A stretch of 64,000 nucleotides of DNA from Cranoglanis bouderius. Lineage: Eukaryota > Chordata > Actinopteri > Siluriformes > Cranoglanididae. The notes beneath the pieces were generated by a model. That model saw only the letters and a program-made list of their open reading frames with translations, made no database searches and was not told the origin of the DNA. The position numbers and the translations under genes are program-made. The stretch's first letter is position 1. Each line of letters begins with the position of its first letter. Shown one piece after another: positions 41,576-53,897 of this stretch. The stretch is from contig CM042565.1 of assembly GCA_023630585.1 (NCBI GenBank), positions 9,256,013-9,320,012 of the forward strand, in the 5' to 3' direction.

Positions 41576-42404
41576 GCTATTAATTTATAAAGTGGCAGCT
41601 TAATAATTACGGTGGTGCGCAATATCACACCAGCTCAACAGCACAATAAACCTGATGTCTTTAAGTTCAGTTAAATTTAAGTTCACTTAAGTTAAAGTAC
41701 TGTAACATTATCATTCAGAAGGGATGGAATAGCCAAAAGCTGGCTACTCATGTCTTGTCACAAAATATCTACCATCCCAACTGGTGCTATTAGTAAAATG
41801 CTTAAACAAGTTATCTAGGCAGGACGGGAAGGTGGTCAGGTCTCATGAAGATTGATTTTGGTGGAGCAGAGTGACATTAATAACGGCAGAGCCTCAAACT
41901 AAATTAAATCAAGAGGCCCAACTACAAAACACACAAAAAACCTAAAACTAGCTCAAAATAATCAGCCACTGAAAAAGGAAGACATTTTTTTCTTCTTTTT
42001 TTTTTGTCTCAGCCTTTATGTGGGAAACAAGGTCACTATGATCCTCTTACAATCTTCGCAATATATCTTACAAATGAAATCATTAAATCAATGGCTGCAC
42101 TTATACTTTGCCTTTGTTTGCAGAATTGTTTTAGATCTTGCTGGCCATAGAAGCCAAAACTAGATTGGCAAACTGGCAACTCTGTCATTAACTGTCCTGT
42201 CCACTGCTCTTCTTCCACTGAAAATGTTCACAGCACGAGCATGGGGCAGTGTGATACCTTCCCCAATCTGTCTCTATTAGTGCTTGTTGCACTTCCCATT
42301 TTTGAACACTAGATGCAATAAAAAATAGCTATGGAGCTAAATGGGACATGGCAGCTGTTAACGTCTAGAAACGTGAACAGACCAAATGAATACTGGCTTA
42401 CATA
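41576..42404. other. intergenic, nothing recognised
   Basis: No gene, array or named repeat is visible on either strand. Confidence 0.5.
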
Positions 42405-43292
42405 AACCGATTAGCCATAACATTAAAACCACCTGCCTAATATTGTGTAGGCCCCCCTTGTGCCACCAAAACAATTCTGACCCATCGAGGCGTGGACTCC
42501 ACAAGACCTCTGAAGGTGTGCTGTGGTATCTGGCACCAAGATGTAAGCAGCAGATCCTTTAAGTCCTGTAAGTTCTGAGGTGGGGCCTCCATGGATTGGA
42601 ATTGTTTGTCCTGCACATCCCACAGATGCTCGATCGGATTGAGATTTGGGAATTTGGAGTCAACACCTTGAACTCTTTGGCACGTTCCTCAAATCGTTTC
42701 AGGGCAATTTTTGCAGTGTAGCAGGGCGCATTATCCTGTTGAAAGAGGCCACTGCCATTAGGGAATACCTTTACCATGAAAGAGTGTACTTGGTCTGCAA
42801 CAATGGTTATTTTGGTGGTAAGTGTCAAAGTAACTTCCACATGAATGCCAGGAGCCCAGGTTTTCCAGCAAAACATTGCTCAGAGCATCACACTCCCTCC
42901 ACCAGCTGGCCTTCTTCCCATAGTGCATCCTGGTGCCACCTGCAACAGTGAGCCTTGGACGGCCATGCCCTTGTCACCAGTTCACCACTTGTCCTTCCTT
43001 GTACCACTTTTGGTAGGTACCAACCACTGCATACTGAGAACACCCCACAAGACCTGACATTTTGCAGATGCTCTGACCCAGTCGTTTAGCAATCACAATT
43101 TGGCCCTTGTCAAAGTCGCTCAGATCCTTACGCTTGCCCAATTTTCCTGTTTCCAACACATCAACTTCAAGAACTGACTGTTCACTTGCTGCCTAATATA
43201 TCCCACCTCTTGCCAGGTGCCACTGTAATGAGAAAATCAATGTTATTCGCTGCACCTGTCAGTGGTTTTAATGTTATGGCTGATCGGTGTAT
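42405..43292 (-). mobile_element. Tc1/mariner-like element, copy 2, with both termini
   Basis: The ends are accgattagccataacatta and taatgttatggctgatcggt. On the minus strand an N-terminal part with GKRKDLSDFDKGQIVIAKRL is followed after a frame change by FPNGSGLFQQDNAPCYTAKI, carrying the QQDN acidic residue. The NTIEHLWD region of copy 1 is damaged here. Compared with 14756-15425 it keeps about 200 bp that copy 1 lost. Several frame breaks make it a pseudogene. Confidence 0.8.
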
Positions 43293-44400
43293 ATCTGTCA
43301 AACAGCATAATTTTTAAAAATCATTCATCACTCAAAAGGGGTCATTAGTATTTAATGAAATTTAACATATATGGAGTTGTGAGGGAGAACTATTAAGATT
43401 AACATTTGTTGATTTGTATGTGATGGGGCTTTGTGTCAACTGCCCCCATGGACAAGTCGCCATGAGTCAGGTCCAAAACAAAAGTCCAAGTTTTCACTTG
43501 CAATGCACATCTTTTGGTTTTTGATTTGTTTGAAAGTTGAACGTTTAGGGAAACTGACATTGGTTACTTCTGGTGGCGAAAACTCAGAAGTGTGATAAAG
43601 TGCCCATCAAACTTGAACTGAGTCATGCAGAGCTGAAAGTGGGCATGCACTGAATCACTATTACTTAATATAGAGCCTTCGGTGGAGTAAAAACATCAAT
43701 TCTCATTCCTTTTTTTTTTTTTTTTTGCATTATAGTTGAATGTGTGCGCGCCAGTGCCAACTAATTATGTACAGTTTGATAGTTGAGGGAGCAATTCTTA
43801 TCTCATGGCAATGATCCATACTTCCTGCATTAGGCTAATGGATAAGCTGTAACAATAATAGTCCTGTGGAAGGATGACTCATCACCATCTCTGATTTTAA
43901 AAGTAGTCTTGTGCTCACGGTATTGTGGCCTACTGCAGGTTTCCTCAACCCACCTCACTGAGGCCAAGTCAGGTTTCATAATGGCACTGACATACACCAA
44001 ATTATGAATACAGGGTGGAAAAGGGAATGCCAAAAGTAAAGGGTGGCATCACCTAAACATGTATAGGACATTGTTGCATTTGCAGAATATCTAATCTGTT
44101 CGCTGAGGCAAAATGAATGGCCACATAATGACATTAATGACAACACTATAATTCCCAGCATCAAGCAAATTAGCCTTCCTCAAGTAAAAGTCATCCATAT
44201 AATGACTCAAGTAAGAGTAAGAAAGTACCTGGTGAAAAATAACTTAAGTAGCACATTATTCCTTACCCAGGATTAGATTAACATTTTAATAAGCAGTGAT
44301 GATGAGATCAAAACCATTCAGTTTACATTATATGGTCTGAACGCATATATTAATTCACAGATCAGACAGAAGGTAGCATACACCTCTCATCTGCTTGCTA
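43293..44400. other. intergenic, nothing recognised
   Basis: Contains a T-run at 43710-43726. No gene or repeat family recognised. Confidence 0.5.
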
Positions 44401-44409
44401 GCCAAGTGG

Positions 44410-44690
44410 CATGGCTAATATTCTGGAAAGTGTTGATGCCTCACAGCTCTAGGGTTTCTATGTATGTTCTCCCTGTGTCTATGTGGGTTTCTTCTGGGTT
44501 CTCTGTTGTCCTTCCACCTCCTAAAGACATGCCATTTGGTGGAATAGCTACAATAAATTGCCACTAGGTGTGAATGAGTGTGTGAGTGTTTGTGTGCATG
44601 GTGCAATGCAATGGACTATCATCCCATCCAGGGTGTATTCCTGCCTCACACCTAGTATTCCCTGGATAGGTATTAACTGGGTATGTTTTA
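44410..44690 (+). mobile_element. tRNA-derived SINE, second family
   Basis: It reads gatgcctcacagctctaggg, tgttctccctgtgtctatgt, gggtttcttctgggttctct, ccacctcctaaagacatgcc, aaattgccactaggtgtgaa and atcatcccatccagggtgta, the standard body of a widespread fish SINE. The B box is worn. Confidence 0.75.
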
Positions 44691-46810
44691 TTACCAAGTT
44701 ATTGGTAATTATTTTCGTCTGAACACCTGTCAGGCATTTACAATTCAGATAAACTGTCTTGATACTTGGTACACTGAAAAAAGGGGAAAAACTTCTTCAA
44801 GTTTTCCTTAAAGGCACATTAGTTAAGATAATTCAAGATTGGAGCTCTAGCGGTTAAGTGGGTGAACGCTGGAACAATGTTTTTCTTTTCTTAATAAACC
44901 TTGAACCTGCCATTCATTTCTGATCATGTACACAAATCCACATCCATGGAATCTATGGTGGCCAGCAGAGCTCCACTGGTGTTGATGATGTTAGCATTTC
45001 AGACTGATGTGGCCTTTTTTCCCCCATTCAGGCATAACAGAAACACATGAAATTATTAAATTTGGCTCATGTAAATTTGCTGCTACAAGAATAGAGTACT
45101 TGTGCTGTCCTGTTTTTCAATTGACCATCACTACCTGTGTCCAGTGTTAGCATCGTTTGCTACACAGGAGTTAACTAACATTACATACACTTCTGTTAAG
45201 GTGGTTCATCTAAAGTACTACTTTACCTCTAAGCTCTCTAAGTGATAAAAATGTATTTACTTGATTCGTTAGGTAAAGCTGACCAGGTCTTTCAAACAGT
45301 TGAATGCTTTATATAGATTTAAGATACACGTTTTTATAGATACATATCCAGGAACATTGTTAACTCTGGGTCCAACTTCATCCCCTTCACTAGTAATACA
45401 TTTGTCCATCTTGGAAAAGTGTTACCAATGTTTATTGTTGTTTTACATTGTCTTTTGTTATTAAGGTTTTTTTGGGGGGAGCACAGTGTAGCTTTTCGCT
45501 CACAGTAAAAGTATCTGGTTGTGCAAAGCGATTACCAGATTCTGCCATGTTTTCTTTTTCAAACAGACTGGGGGTGGAGTGAAGGGGTGTTGGGGAGTGT
45601 CTATAAACAGACAGACAGGAGGTCCATGTAAACACAAACAGGCACACTGAACCAAATTGCAGTTTGGAAAATGGGTTTTCTCAGCCACAAATGATAATTG
45701 TACTGATACTATTTCTTCTTTACATTCTCCAGGTTGTTTGTACTAGTAAGGAATAATAATAATAATAAAAATATATATACATAGAGTATACATACAGTAT
45801 ATATATGTATGTATATATGTATGAACCTGTAAGGTTCATGGAAAAATAAGGTTTCTTAGCTTCCTAAAAGGATTCTAGTTGGAGCCCTTTTTGATCTGTT
45901 GTAGGGTTCTACATAGACTCTTTAAGAAGTCTGCTGAGACAACTGAACAAGTGTGTGCACTTAGACTTTCTAGATCTTGCCTGAAATGCTAAATTGGCAT
46001 CAGATTGGTTATAACATATTTTCCCAACCCTGGTAGATTTGATCTCACCAAAGTGTGTGATGTTGACTGACACAACTCAAATCTTGCATGTGAGCCCAGG
46101 ACATAACTTTGTATTAAGCCTCCCACCATCACGCCTCTAATGTTGCTCGGTTACTATGAGGATGTCGGTATCGGCCCAGTATCAGGTATCAGTTTCAGCG
46201 TAGTGCATAGTGCTCACTGTGAGAGTTTAAATGTGCCATGCTGAGTCAGCAGTATCACAAATCTTCCTGTATCACACATACACAAGACACACACATACAC
46301 ATGCACATGCAGCCCTGGGGTTTCTGCAGAGCCTGCTGGGATACGCTCCCATGGGGAAGAGAGCGGAAGGTAGCTTCTCGTTAGTGCCACTGAGGGGTCA
46401 TTAGTTCCGCTTGCTGTGCTTTTCCTTCAACTGCACGACTACAGGGAAGGCAAAGCTGACTGATTGTTCTCATGAGATCCAATCAGAGGCGCAATGTGCG
46501 ACACAGCCGGCATCAGTACCCTGGAGCTTTTTCTTCATAACTCCGTCCTCATTTCAGATATTTGTTGATTTATCCATTCAGTGCATTCATCGATCAATAA
46601 TATACAATTGGTCATACGTTCTCTTTCAGGATCTTACTGCTGTACAAAACCTCTGTTATGAGTTTAAATTAAATCCATCTGCTAAATCTACTGCGCTAAT
46701 ATCCTAAAGCTGACCTTGTGTCCCTATGTTTAATCCATATCTATTCATATTCTTGCGACTAGTTGGTTAAAAATCAACAGATGATCAGGAAACACATTAA
46801 AGCTGGACAT
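44691..46810. other. intergenic, nothing recognised
   Basis: A TATA/TATG-rich patch at 45765-45825 is present. No gene was recognised. Confidence 0.5.
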
Positions 46811-46814
46811 TTTG

Positions 46815-47152
46815 ATGCCGGGAGGGCACAGTGGCTTAGCACGTTTGCCTTGTACCTCCAGGGTAGGGCGTTTGATTCCTGCCTCCGCCCTGCATGCGCA
46901 GAGCTTGCATGTTCTCCCTGTGCTACGGGGGTTTCCTCTGAGTACTCCGGTTTCCTTCCCCAGTCCAAAAACATGCGTTGTAGGCCGATTAGTGTTTCCA
47001 AATTGTGTGACTCTATGTGCGATTGTGCCCTGAGATGGGTTGGCATCTTGTCCAGGATGTCCTCTGCCTCGTGCCCCAAGTCCCCTTGGATAGGCTCCAG
47101 GCTCCCCTCAACCCTGTGTGGGATGAGCGGTACAGAAAATGGATGGATGGAT
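46815..47152 (+). mobile_element. tRNA-derived SINE with GGAT tail
   Basis: It begins gggagggcacagtggcttag with an A-box-like tggcttagcacg, has gggcgtttgattcctgcc as B box, then gcatgttctccctgtgctac, gggggtttcctctgagtact and gataggctccaggctcccc, and ends in a short ggat repeat. It is inserted on the plus strand. Confidence 0.85.
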
Positions 47153-47879
47153 TTCGATGCCACACACTGATCATTTCCAGTATGCTAATGACATTCTGCT
47201 AGCACACTCTCTGCAATGCAGATCTCTTGTGTATGGATGAAACAGACTTGCAGCATGACTATGAAAACCAGATTGCCATAGGACGAGCCATAGGAATCTC
47301 ACTTCAGCGCCAAGCCTCTGGGGTCTCCACAACTCCAAAACCCTCAGCAGGAAGATCTAAACCTGTCAGTGCTTTTCATCAAAAGCACAGAACTGATGAT
47401 ATTTTGATTTTTTTAAGATGCAGCTTTCTCTGTCTTGCTTTTACAGGAGTCGAAACAAAACAGAATCTTGCAAGCACACAGAAGGAGGGGGAAAAAACAA
47501 GCTGGTTGTGCGTTCGCGAGTGCATATACTTATGCTAATGCCTCACACAGCAGCGATTGACAAACAACATCAGTGGATGAACCTGAATTAAATCTCTATC
47601 CCAAATGATCGAGTACTTAACAGCTCTGATACGTTGCAATAACATCAGAATCTTGCATATACCCTTGGCCTACTAGGGATTGTACACTAGCCTGTAGGAC
47701 ACACGTAATGGAGCAAATAAATTGATTCGGTAATGTGTGATCCAGTAGTGTACGGGCAGTCAGGTGACCTTTCAGATAAATTAACCTTGCTGTGTTGCTT
47801 TGCTTCTTTCTCGAACTCACAGCGTATATTTAATATAAATGTGTCAGACATTATACCCTAACAACAACAGCTGAATAAT
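47153..47879. other. intergenic with one unexplained open frame
   Basis: A 103-codon plus-strand frame at 47227-47538 begins MCMDETDLQHDYENQIAIGR. It has a plausible composition but no recognised domain, and is not called as a gene. Confidence 0.4.
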
Positions 47880-48545
47880 TAGATTTATACCACAGCGCTG
47901 TTGGATGTTCAATTGGTCAGAAGGTGTTGATTCATTTTCTATAACAGCAGCTCTCACAGTAGTTCCAGCTGTAAGACCCAGGTTTATATTAATGCACTTG
48001 TTCTAATGCGTGATCATTTCTATAGTAACAACCTACACACATTGTTGATGGGGTGAGGTTCTCTGCGAGGAGAAAATTTATTTTGCATTTTTTGGAAGGA
48101 GTCAACAGTGTCAGCGCTTTATAACAGTCCGATGTAAAGCCGTAACTTTAAGTCTTCCAACATGAGACGTTTACAGGATGGACAGCTTTGCTCTTGGTGA
48201 CTTCCTGAGAGAGAAAAAAAGAGAGGCTGGTAAGGGAACGAGGGTTTGCAGCTGTTATAATGTAAGTAATAACAGAAATGCGTCTAACGTTGTCTCACGG
48301 ACGTTCCACAATATGAAATCTAACGATAACTAAATAAAATGTATGATGTGTTGTTCTTTAATTAAGAAAAATTGTAATCATTGGCAAATTGCTGTGGTAT
48401 TGGGGGAATAAAACACTTCAGGGCATGGTGTTATTGGAAAATAATCAACTTTAGGGTTGTTACAGTAACTCTGCTTCATGTCGAGCTGCATCACACCACG
48501 CTCTCATTGATTATTTTCCTATAACATTATGCCCACAAATTTTTT
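47880..48545 (+). repeat. non-coding interspersed repeat, copy D
   Basis: It opens taccacagcgctgttggatg, includes tataacagcagctctcacag, caggtttatattaatgcact, atttctatagtaacaaccta, gagaggctggtaagggaacg and attgctgtggtattggggga, and ends cattgattattttcctataa. It is the cleanest of the five copies. Confidence 0.65.
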
Positions 48546-49685
48546 TTTCTTTACATACTGTCTATAAAAAGGTGGGCTATTCAGATTTAATATTCCTCTT
48601 ATAATATTTGTAAAATGATGACTTGTTTAATATCTATTCAAATAGTCAAAAATTACAGAATGATGTTAATTGCTAATTAGCTAAGTAAGATAGTTAGGTA
48701 AAGTTTCAACATAGCATGTGTGTGTCTGAAATGTAAGAAATGCTGCTTTTTCAGGTTGTATTTCGAAGCAGGAAGGTATTGAGACATGATACCTGAGATA
48801 CCTGAGTAGCCTTTGTTGCCCTACATTATCCCATAATCCTGAGCATCTACTCAATGGTACTTTATTTTATCTAACCTAAACTTTGGGGTTAAATACCATT
48901 AGTGTATCAGTGACATATGCTGGCTTCAAAGCATGTCTCAAACCATTTCCTTCGAGGTACTGTTTTAGCATTTGAACACACTGACAGCACAGGCAGTGAG
49001 GCATCAAGGCAGTGGCCTTCTATTTCTGGTGCAGCCCACATCATAATTTTAATAAACTGCATGTTAATTGTTATTAGTCGAAAAACATCAAGCTTGTTTT
49101 TGACCCATTCAGGGGTGCAAAAATTATACATTCATTAGCTGCCACCGGGCAAGTGAGAGCTCCACTGTTCTGCCCATTCACATGCTTGCTTCCTTGGAGG
49201 CCCAATTAACTAGGCTAAAAAATGGCAAGTAAGGTAGAGGCATTATGTAGCCATGGTCTTTATCCTCTCCTGATAATGTCTCTGGTGATGAAGCATATCA
49301 TGTTTGTGCTCTCGGCAAAAAGGCAGATAGTCTCTGGCCAACATTTCCGCCATGTGCTCTGGTGTTCTCTCGCTGCGCGTACTACATTTTCTCTGGATGA
49401 TGTGTTTAAATTTCAGGTGACTGCGTGTTTTGCTAGCAATAAAGTTATATAGTAGTTTTTGTGCCGCAATGTATCGTATTTTGTCTGTTTCCTCATCCCG
49501 TCTTATGACTAATTCTGAAACTATGGTCTAGCATGTGTTCTAGCTAATTAATTAGGCTATTAAAAGCTGTTCCTACCAACAGCCAAACTGCATTCTTGCT
49601 TTGTGGATCAGGTGGTGGGATTCGAAATAGTATCATGCAGGACAGCATCAAGGTACATGGCTGTAAAATAGTGCAAAAAACAAAA
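48546..49685. other. intergenic, nothing recognised
   Basis: Only chance frames. No array or repeat family was recognised. Confidence 0.5.
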
Positions 49686-49743
49686 AACATCCATTGAGTG
49701 GCAGTTTTGTGGGCAGAAATGCCTTGTTGATGAGAGAGAACCT
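49686..49743 (-). repeat. dispersed repeat fragment, family shared with 3533 and 41320
   Basis: In plus-strand form it reads atccattgagtggcagtttt, gtgggcagaaatgccttgtt and gatgagagagaac, the complement of landmarks at 41320-41575. It directly abuts the palindrome that follows. Confidence 0.55.
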
Positions 49744-50280
49744 AATAAGTGACTGCATCAATGTTATTAGGTCTGATTCACTGAAGGGATAGTTCACCCA
49801 AAAATTAAAATTCTGTCATCAATTACACACCCTCATGTCGTTCCAAACCCACAAACCCGGAACACAAATGAAAACATTTTAATGAACCCTGGGAGATTTC
49901 TGGCCCTCCATTTACAGTCCAAGTGACCAAAACTTTCAAGCTCCAAAAAGTTAATAAAGGCATCGTAAAAGTAATCCATGTGACTCCAGTGGTTTAATCC
50001 CAATTTTATGAAGCGATACGAATATTAAAACAATGGATTAAAACAATGGAGTCACATGAGTTACTTTTACGATGCCTTTATGAACTTTTGGGAGCTTGAA
50101 AGTTTTGGTTACTTGGACTGTAAATGGAAGGACAAAAATCTCCCAGGGTTCATTAAAATGTCTTCATTTGTGTTCTGAGGATGAACGAATGTCATGAGGG
50201 TGAGTAACTGATGACAGAATTTTTGGCTGAACTATCCATTTAATGAATCAGACATAATAACATTGATGCAGTCACTTATT
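49744..50280. mobile_element. 537 bp near-palindromic foldback element
   Basis: Left arm begins aataagtgactgcatcaatg and the right arm ends cattgatgcagtcacttatt. Inside these, gggatagttcacccaaaaat pairs with tttttggctgaactatcc, and cccagg/ccctgggag, tccatttacagtccaagt and agtaatccatgtgactcca all have inverted partners. The centre is near 50012. The inner part resembles a common cyprinid/fish MITE; the name is not assigned. Confidence 0.8.
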
Positions 50281-50369
50281 ATGTCCTCAGAATGGCAGCG
50301 ATTATCTGATCAGTGACCATCTGATGTCACACAAAATGTAATGACTGAGGTATTAAAAACAAACTTCGC

Positions 50370-50989
50370 GTACGCACCTGCCCAGCCTGAGGCTTTGCCC
50401 ATAATTAGGCTGAGTCTGCAGAGCTGCAGCTAGATGTCACTCTGCTCAGGAGCAGAATGTGACGGGCTTTAGGACCCGACGCGGGGAACAGAAAAGGGGG
50501 AAAATGTTTCACAGAGCTTGGAAGTTGCACACTGGTCTGTTGAATTGCGCGCTGTGCACGCGCTCGGTACACGCGCGCTCTTTTGTACCCGTTACTGAAC
50601 CGAGCTCCAACTTTCCACCCCGTCAGCTCGGAGAAGCAGAAACTGCACACCGCCTCAACACCGAGAGCTGGAGCAGGAAAGCGCGGGTGGCCAGTAATAC
50701 TCTCTGCAAAGCGCTAAGCGGAAGCGAGTTGACAGCCAGAAGATCTATCTGCAGTCAGAAACCGAATCGCAAGTGAAGAAAAAACAAAAACACAAAACAA
50801 AAAAAACGGATGCGAGGGAGGATCACCGCCGAATACAAGCACAGCATCCAGTCGGATGACTCAATCGATCAGTTCACGCGCGTACTGCTGAAACTGCGAA
50901 CCGAATCAGGAGTCGGCTCAGTGAGCTGAACACACTCCTTACGGTTTAGAAGATTAACAGAAAAAAGGACCAGTATTTCCGGATAATTG
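50370..50989 (+). promoter_or_regulatory. CpG-rich promoter and probable non-coding first exon of an unidentified plus-strand gene
   Basis: Against an AT-rich background this stretch is dense in CG dinucleotides (gcgcgctgtgcacgcgctcg, tacacgcgcgctc, acgcgcgtactg) and free of recognisable repeats. It ends at ggataattg followed by gtgagtgagt, a near-perfect splice donor (exon end 50989). A TATTAAAA box-like run lies at about 50351, and TGACTCA (AP-1 type) is at 50857-50863. A 105-codon open frame (50459-50776) matches nothing I know and is not called. I infer a 5' UTR exon whose coding exons lie beyond 64000, or were missed. Confidence 0.55.
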
Positions 50990-51053
50990 GTGAGTGAGTA
51001 AAACTTTTTTTTTCTGCAATGCAGCATGACAGCAGAAAGAAATCTAGATGTCG

Positions 51054-51056
<3 letters not shown>

Positions 51057-51095
<39 letters not shown>

Positions 51096-51207
51096 CGCGA
51101 GCTTCAGAATGATCTAGTTTAATATGAACAGATGACCTGACTCATAAAACACACTACCTGCTACTTCACAGCTGCCAGGTTAATCTATGATGATGATGAT
51201 GATGATG

Positions 51208-51252
<45 letters not shown>

Positions 51253-51367
51253 TATCTTTAATGACAGATTTTCTGTGGATGTTGACTGTGACCTATTTAC
51301 AGAGCCATTTAATTACAGTGTCTGTATACAGTATGATTAACATATATTACACCTGTTGGATAACACA

Positions 51368-51401
<34 letters not shown>
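51057..51401 (+). repeat. three microsatellites after the CpG-rich exon
   Basis: A TG array (51057-51093), a GAT then AAT array (51188-51250) and a CA array (51365-51401) lie within the first 420 bp of the presumed intron. Confidence 0.9.
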
Positions 51402-51405
<4 letters not shown>

Positions 51406-51928
51406 TACTTTCCAGTCTAGCCAGCCTCACTGCACTATGTACAGTAGCTTATTGATTGTGCTACACTTAAACATATGGTACTGTGTAATACACACAACAT
51501 TAGACATTTACAGTACACCCACAGTCTCATGCTCACCTGCAGATCTTACATATTGTGCCAGCTCAGCAGGCATGTTAAATGCCTCATTATACACTGTATA
51601 TTAATGGCATGCTTCACGCCTCTCATGTCATTTGATCTATCATATTCTTGAAGTTGTATACCATATATTAATGATAGGGTTATTTTTACTCAGAATACAT
51701 TACACTTGTGTGTTACGGTTGTGTAATACGCCAAACTGTCTTTGCACTTTGAATGCTTCAAATGACTACCATTATATGTTATCGAAACATTCTGCCAATC
51801 CTCCTCTTACTACAGTTAATTACAATTATAATGCATTGCATGACATGGCAATGTTAAATTTATGAATTTCATTACCATTGTAAAACAGTCCATGAAACGC
51901 ATCGGAAATGTATTAATCATTGCATATA
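51402..51928. other. nothing recognised
   Basis: AT-rich with short chance frames only. Confidence 0.5.
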
Positions 51929-53490
51929 CAGTGGGTATAGAAAAGAATCACCCCCCTTTACAATTATCACATTTTGTTGCTTTTCAGCCTGAAGACGGAC
52001 ACAGTTTTTGTTTTATCCAGCTGTATTTACTTAGTGCATCTTATAACATCCAAATAAAAGATATAACACCAATGTCAGAAAAAAAAAAAAAATTATAAAA
52101 CAGAACCACGGAGTTGGGAAAAGGATCACCCCCTTGCTTTAATTTACCTTAATTTTTTAATTTCAGCCTTTAGTCTGTTGGGATATGTCTCTACTAACTT
52201 TGCACATCAAGACTTTGCAATATTTGCCCACTCTTCTTTGCAGAACTGCTCAAGTTCAGTTAAATTTGATGGTGACCGTTTGTGGACTGCAGTCTTCAAG
52301 TTATTCCACAGATTTTCAATGGGGTTTAAGTCTGGGCTCTGACTAGGCCATTTTTCTCCTTCAACCACTGTGTGGTGAGTTTTGCTGTGTGCTTTGGGTC
52401 ATTGTCATGTTGGAAGGTAAACCTTCTTCCCATTGACAACTTTCTGGCAGAGGACAGCAGATTTTCCTCAAGAATTTGATGGTATTTTGCCCCATCCATT
52501 TTCCTTCTATCCTGACAGGTGCTCCAGTCCCTGCTGCAGAGAAACACCCCCATAACAGGATATTACCACCTCCATGCTTTACTGCAGGAATGGTGTTATT
52601 TGGATGGTGAGCTGTATTGGATTTCCGCCAGACATATCGTTTGGTGTTGAGGCCAAATAATTCAATTTTAGTCTCATCTGACCATAACACCTTTTTACAT
52701 GTGGCCTCAGAATCTTCAAGGTGCGTTTTGGCAAAGCTCAGTCGTGGGTGGCTTTTTTCTTTTAACCCTCCCATACAAGCCAAATTTGTGGAGAATTTGT
52801 GATATTGTTGTCACATGCACACAATGACCACTCTTTGTCATAAATTCCTGCAACTGCATCAGAGTTGCTGGAGGCCTCATGGTAGCCTCTATGACCAATT
52901 TCGTCCTGGCTCCTTCATCCAGTTTGGAGCAACGTCCTGATCCAGGGAGGGTCTGTGTTGTACCAAATACCTTCCACTTCTTAATAATAGACTTCACTGT
53001 GCTTCTAGGCATTGATAAACCCTTTGATTTTTTTTGTATCCATCTCCTGACTTGTGCCTGTCCACAACTTTATCCCAGAGATCTTTTGACGGTGCCTTGC
53101 CACCCATAGTTGATTGTTTGCATCAATTGCACTACAAAATGCTCCAGGAAAGCTCTTTTCATGCTGAGCTAATCAAAATGACCACGGCTGATCACATTTG
53201 AAAGTCAAATGGCTTTGTGTGCCATTGAGAAGGTGATTAGCTACACCTTATTGAGTTTACAAGTCATTTTTAGGAGGGGGGGTGATCCTTTTTCCAACTC
53301 TGTGATTCTGTTTTTTTATTTTCATTTTTTTTTCTGACATGTTGGTGTTATGTCTTTCACTTGGATGTTATAAATTGCACTAAGTAAATACAGCTGGATA
53401 AAACAAAAACTGTGTCCGTCTTCATTTCAGGCTAAAAAGCAACAAAATGTGATTATTTTAAAGGGGGGTGATTCTTTTCTATACCCACTG
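51929..53490 (-). mobile_element. complete-length Tc1-like transposon, inactivated
   Basis: The 1562 bp element has outer ends cagtgggtatagaaaagaat and attcttttctatacccactg with TA on each side, and roughly 200 bp inverted terminal regions containing a second ggatcacccc/ggggtgatcc direct-repeat pair, the IR/DR layout. The minus strand encodes a paired-like N-terminal domain (PRSTVKSIIKKWKVFGTTQT), then SDETKIELFGLNTKRYVWRK with the first catalytic D, then QHDNDPKHTAK with the second D. The reading frame shifts between these segments, so it is a pseudogene. Confidence 0.88.
52361..53012 (-). pseudogene. Tc1-type transposase pseudogene
   Basis: Two overlapping minus-strand frames cover the helix-turn-helix half (52716-53012) and the first half of the catalytic domain (52361-52783). 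A third frame (52326-52553) continues with FTFQHDNDPKHTAKLTTQWL. At least two frameshifts separate what was a single open frame of about 340 codons. The final DDE acidic residue region is not in a clean frame. Confidence 0.8.
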
Positions 53491-53499
53491 TATTTGAAT

Positions 53500-53827
53500 G
53501 TATGAGATACTTGGACTTGAACCATTCATGATTGCGCCAAAACCTAACCTAATGTGGTATTGCAGTCGAGGTAAATGTGTGCATTATTCATACTGAGCTT
53601 TCGCAAGTTTTTGTGAAATTTCGTGAGAAAAGTGTTACAAACCTGTCGGATCTCCTCAACAATCTGTCAGCCAACAAAAAAGGTGAGGAAATCGGGAAAC
53701 CATGCGAGTGTAGAGCGAGAAAAGCTGGTAAATTAATTAGTTAGCTAGTGTTTGGGTAGAGTGCACAACCAAAGAAAACAAGCAAAAAATAAAATAAATA
53801 AATACAGACCAAGACAACAAGAAAAAA

Positions 53828-53831
<4 letters not shown>
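53500..53831. other. nothing recognised
   Basis: No gene or repeat family is visible between the Tc1 element and the following TA array. Confidence 0.5.

Positions 53832-53893
<62 letters not shown>
53832..53893. repeat. TA microsatellite
   Basis: About 31 TA units in an uninterrupted run, which can extrude a cruciform. Confidence 0.95.

Positions 53894-53897
<4 letters not shown>

Noticed and set aside
46774..47163. 129-135 codon frames on both strands
   Set aside because: They are translations of a tRNA-derived SINE.
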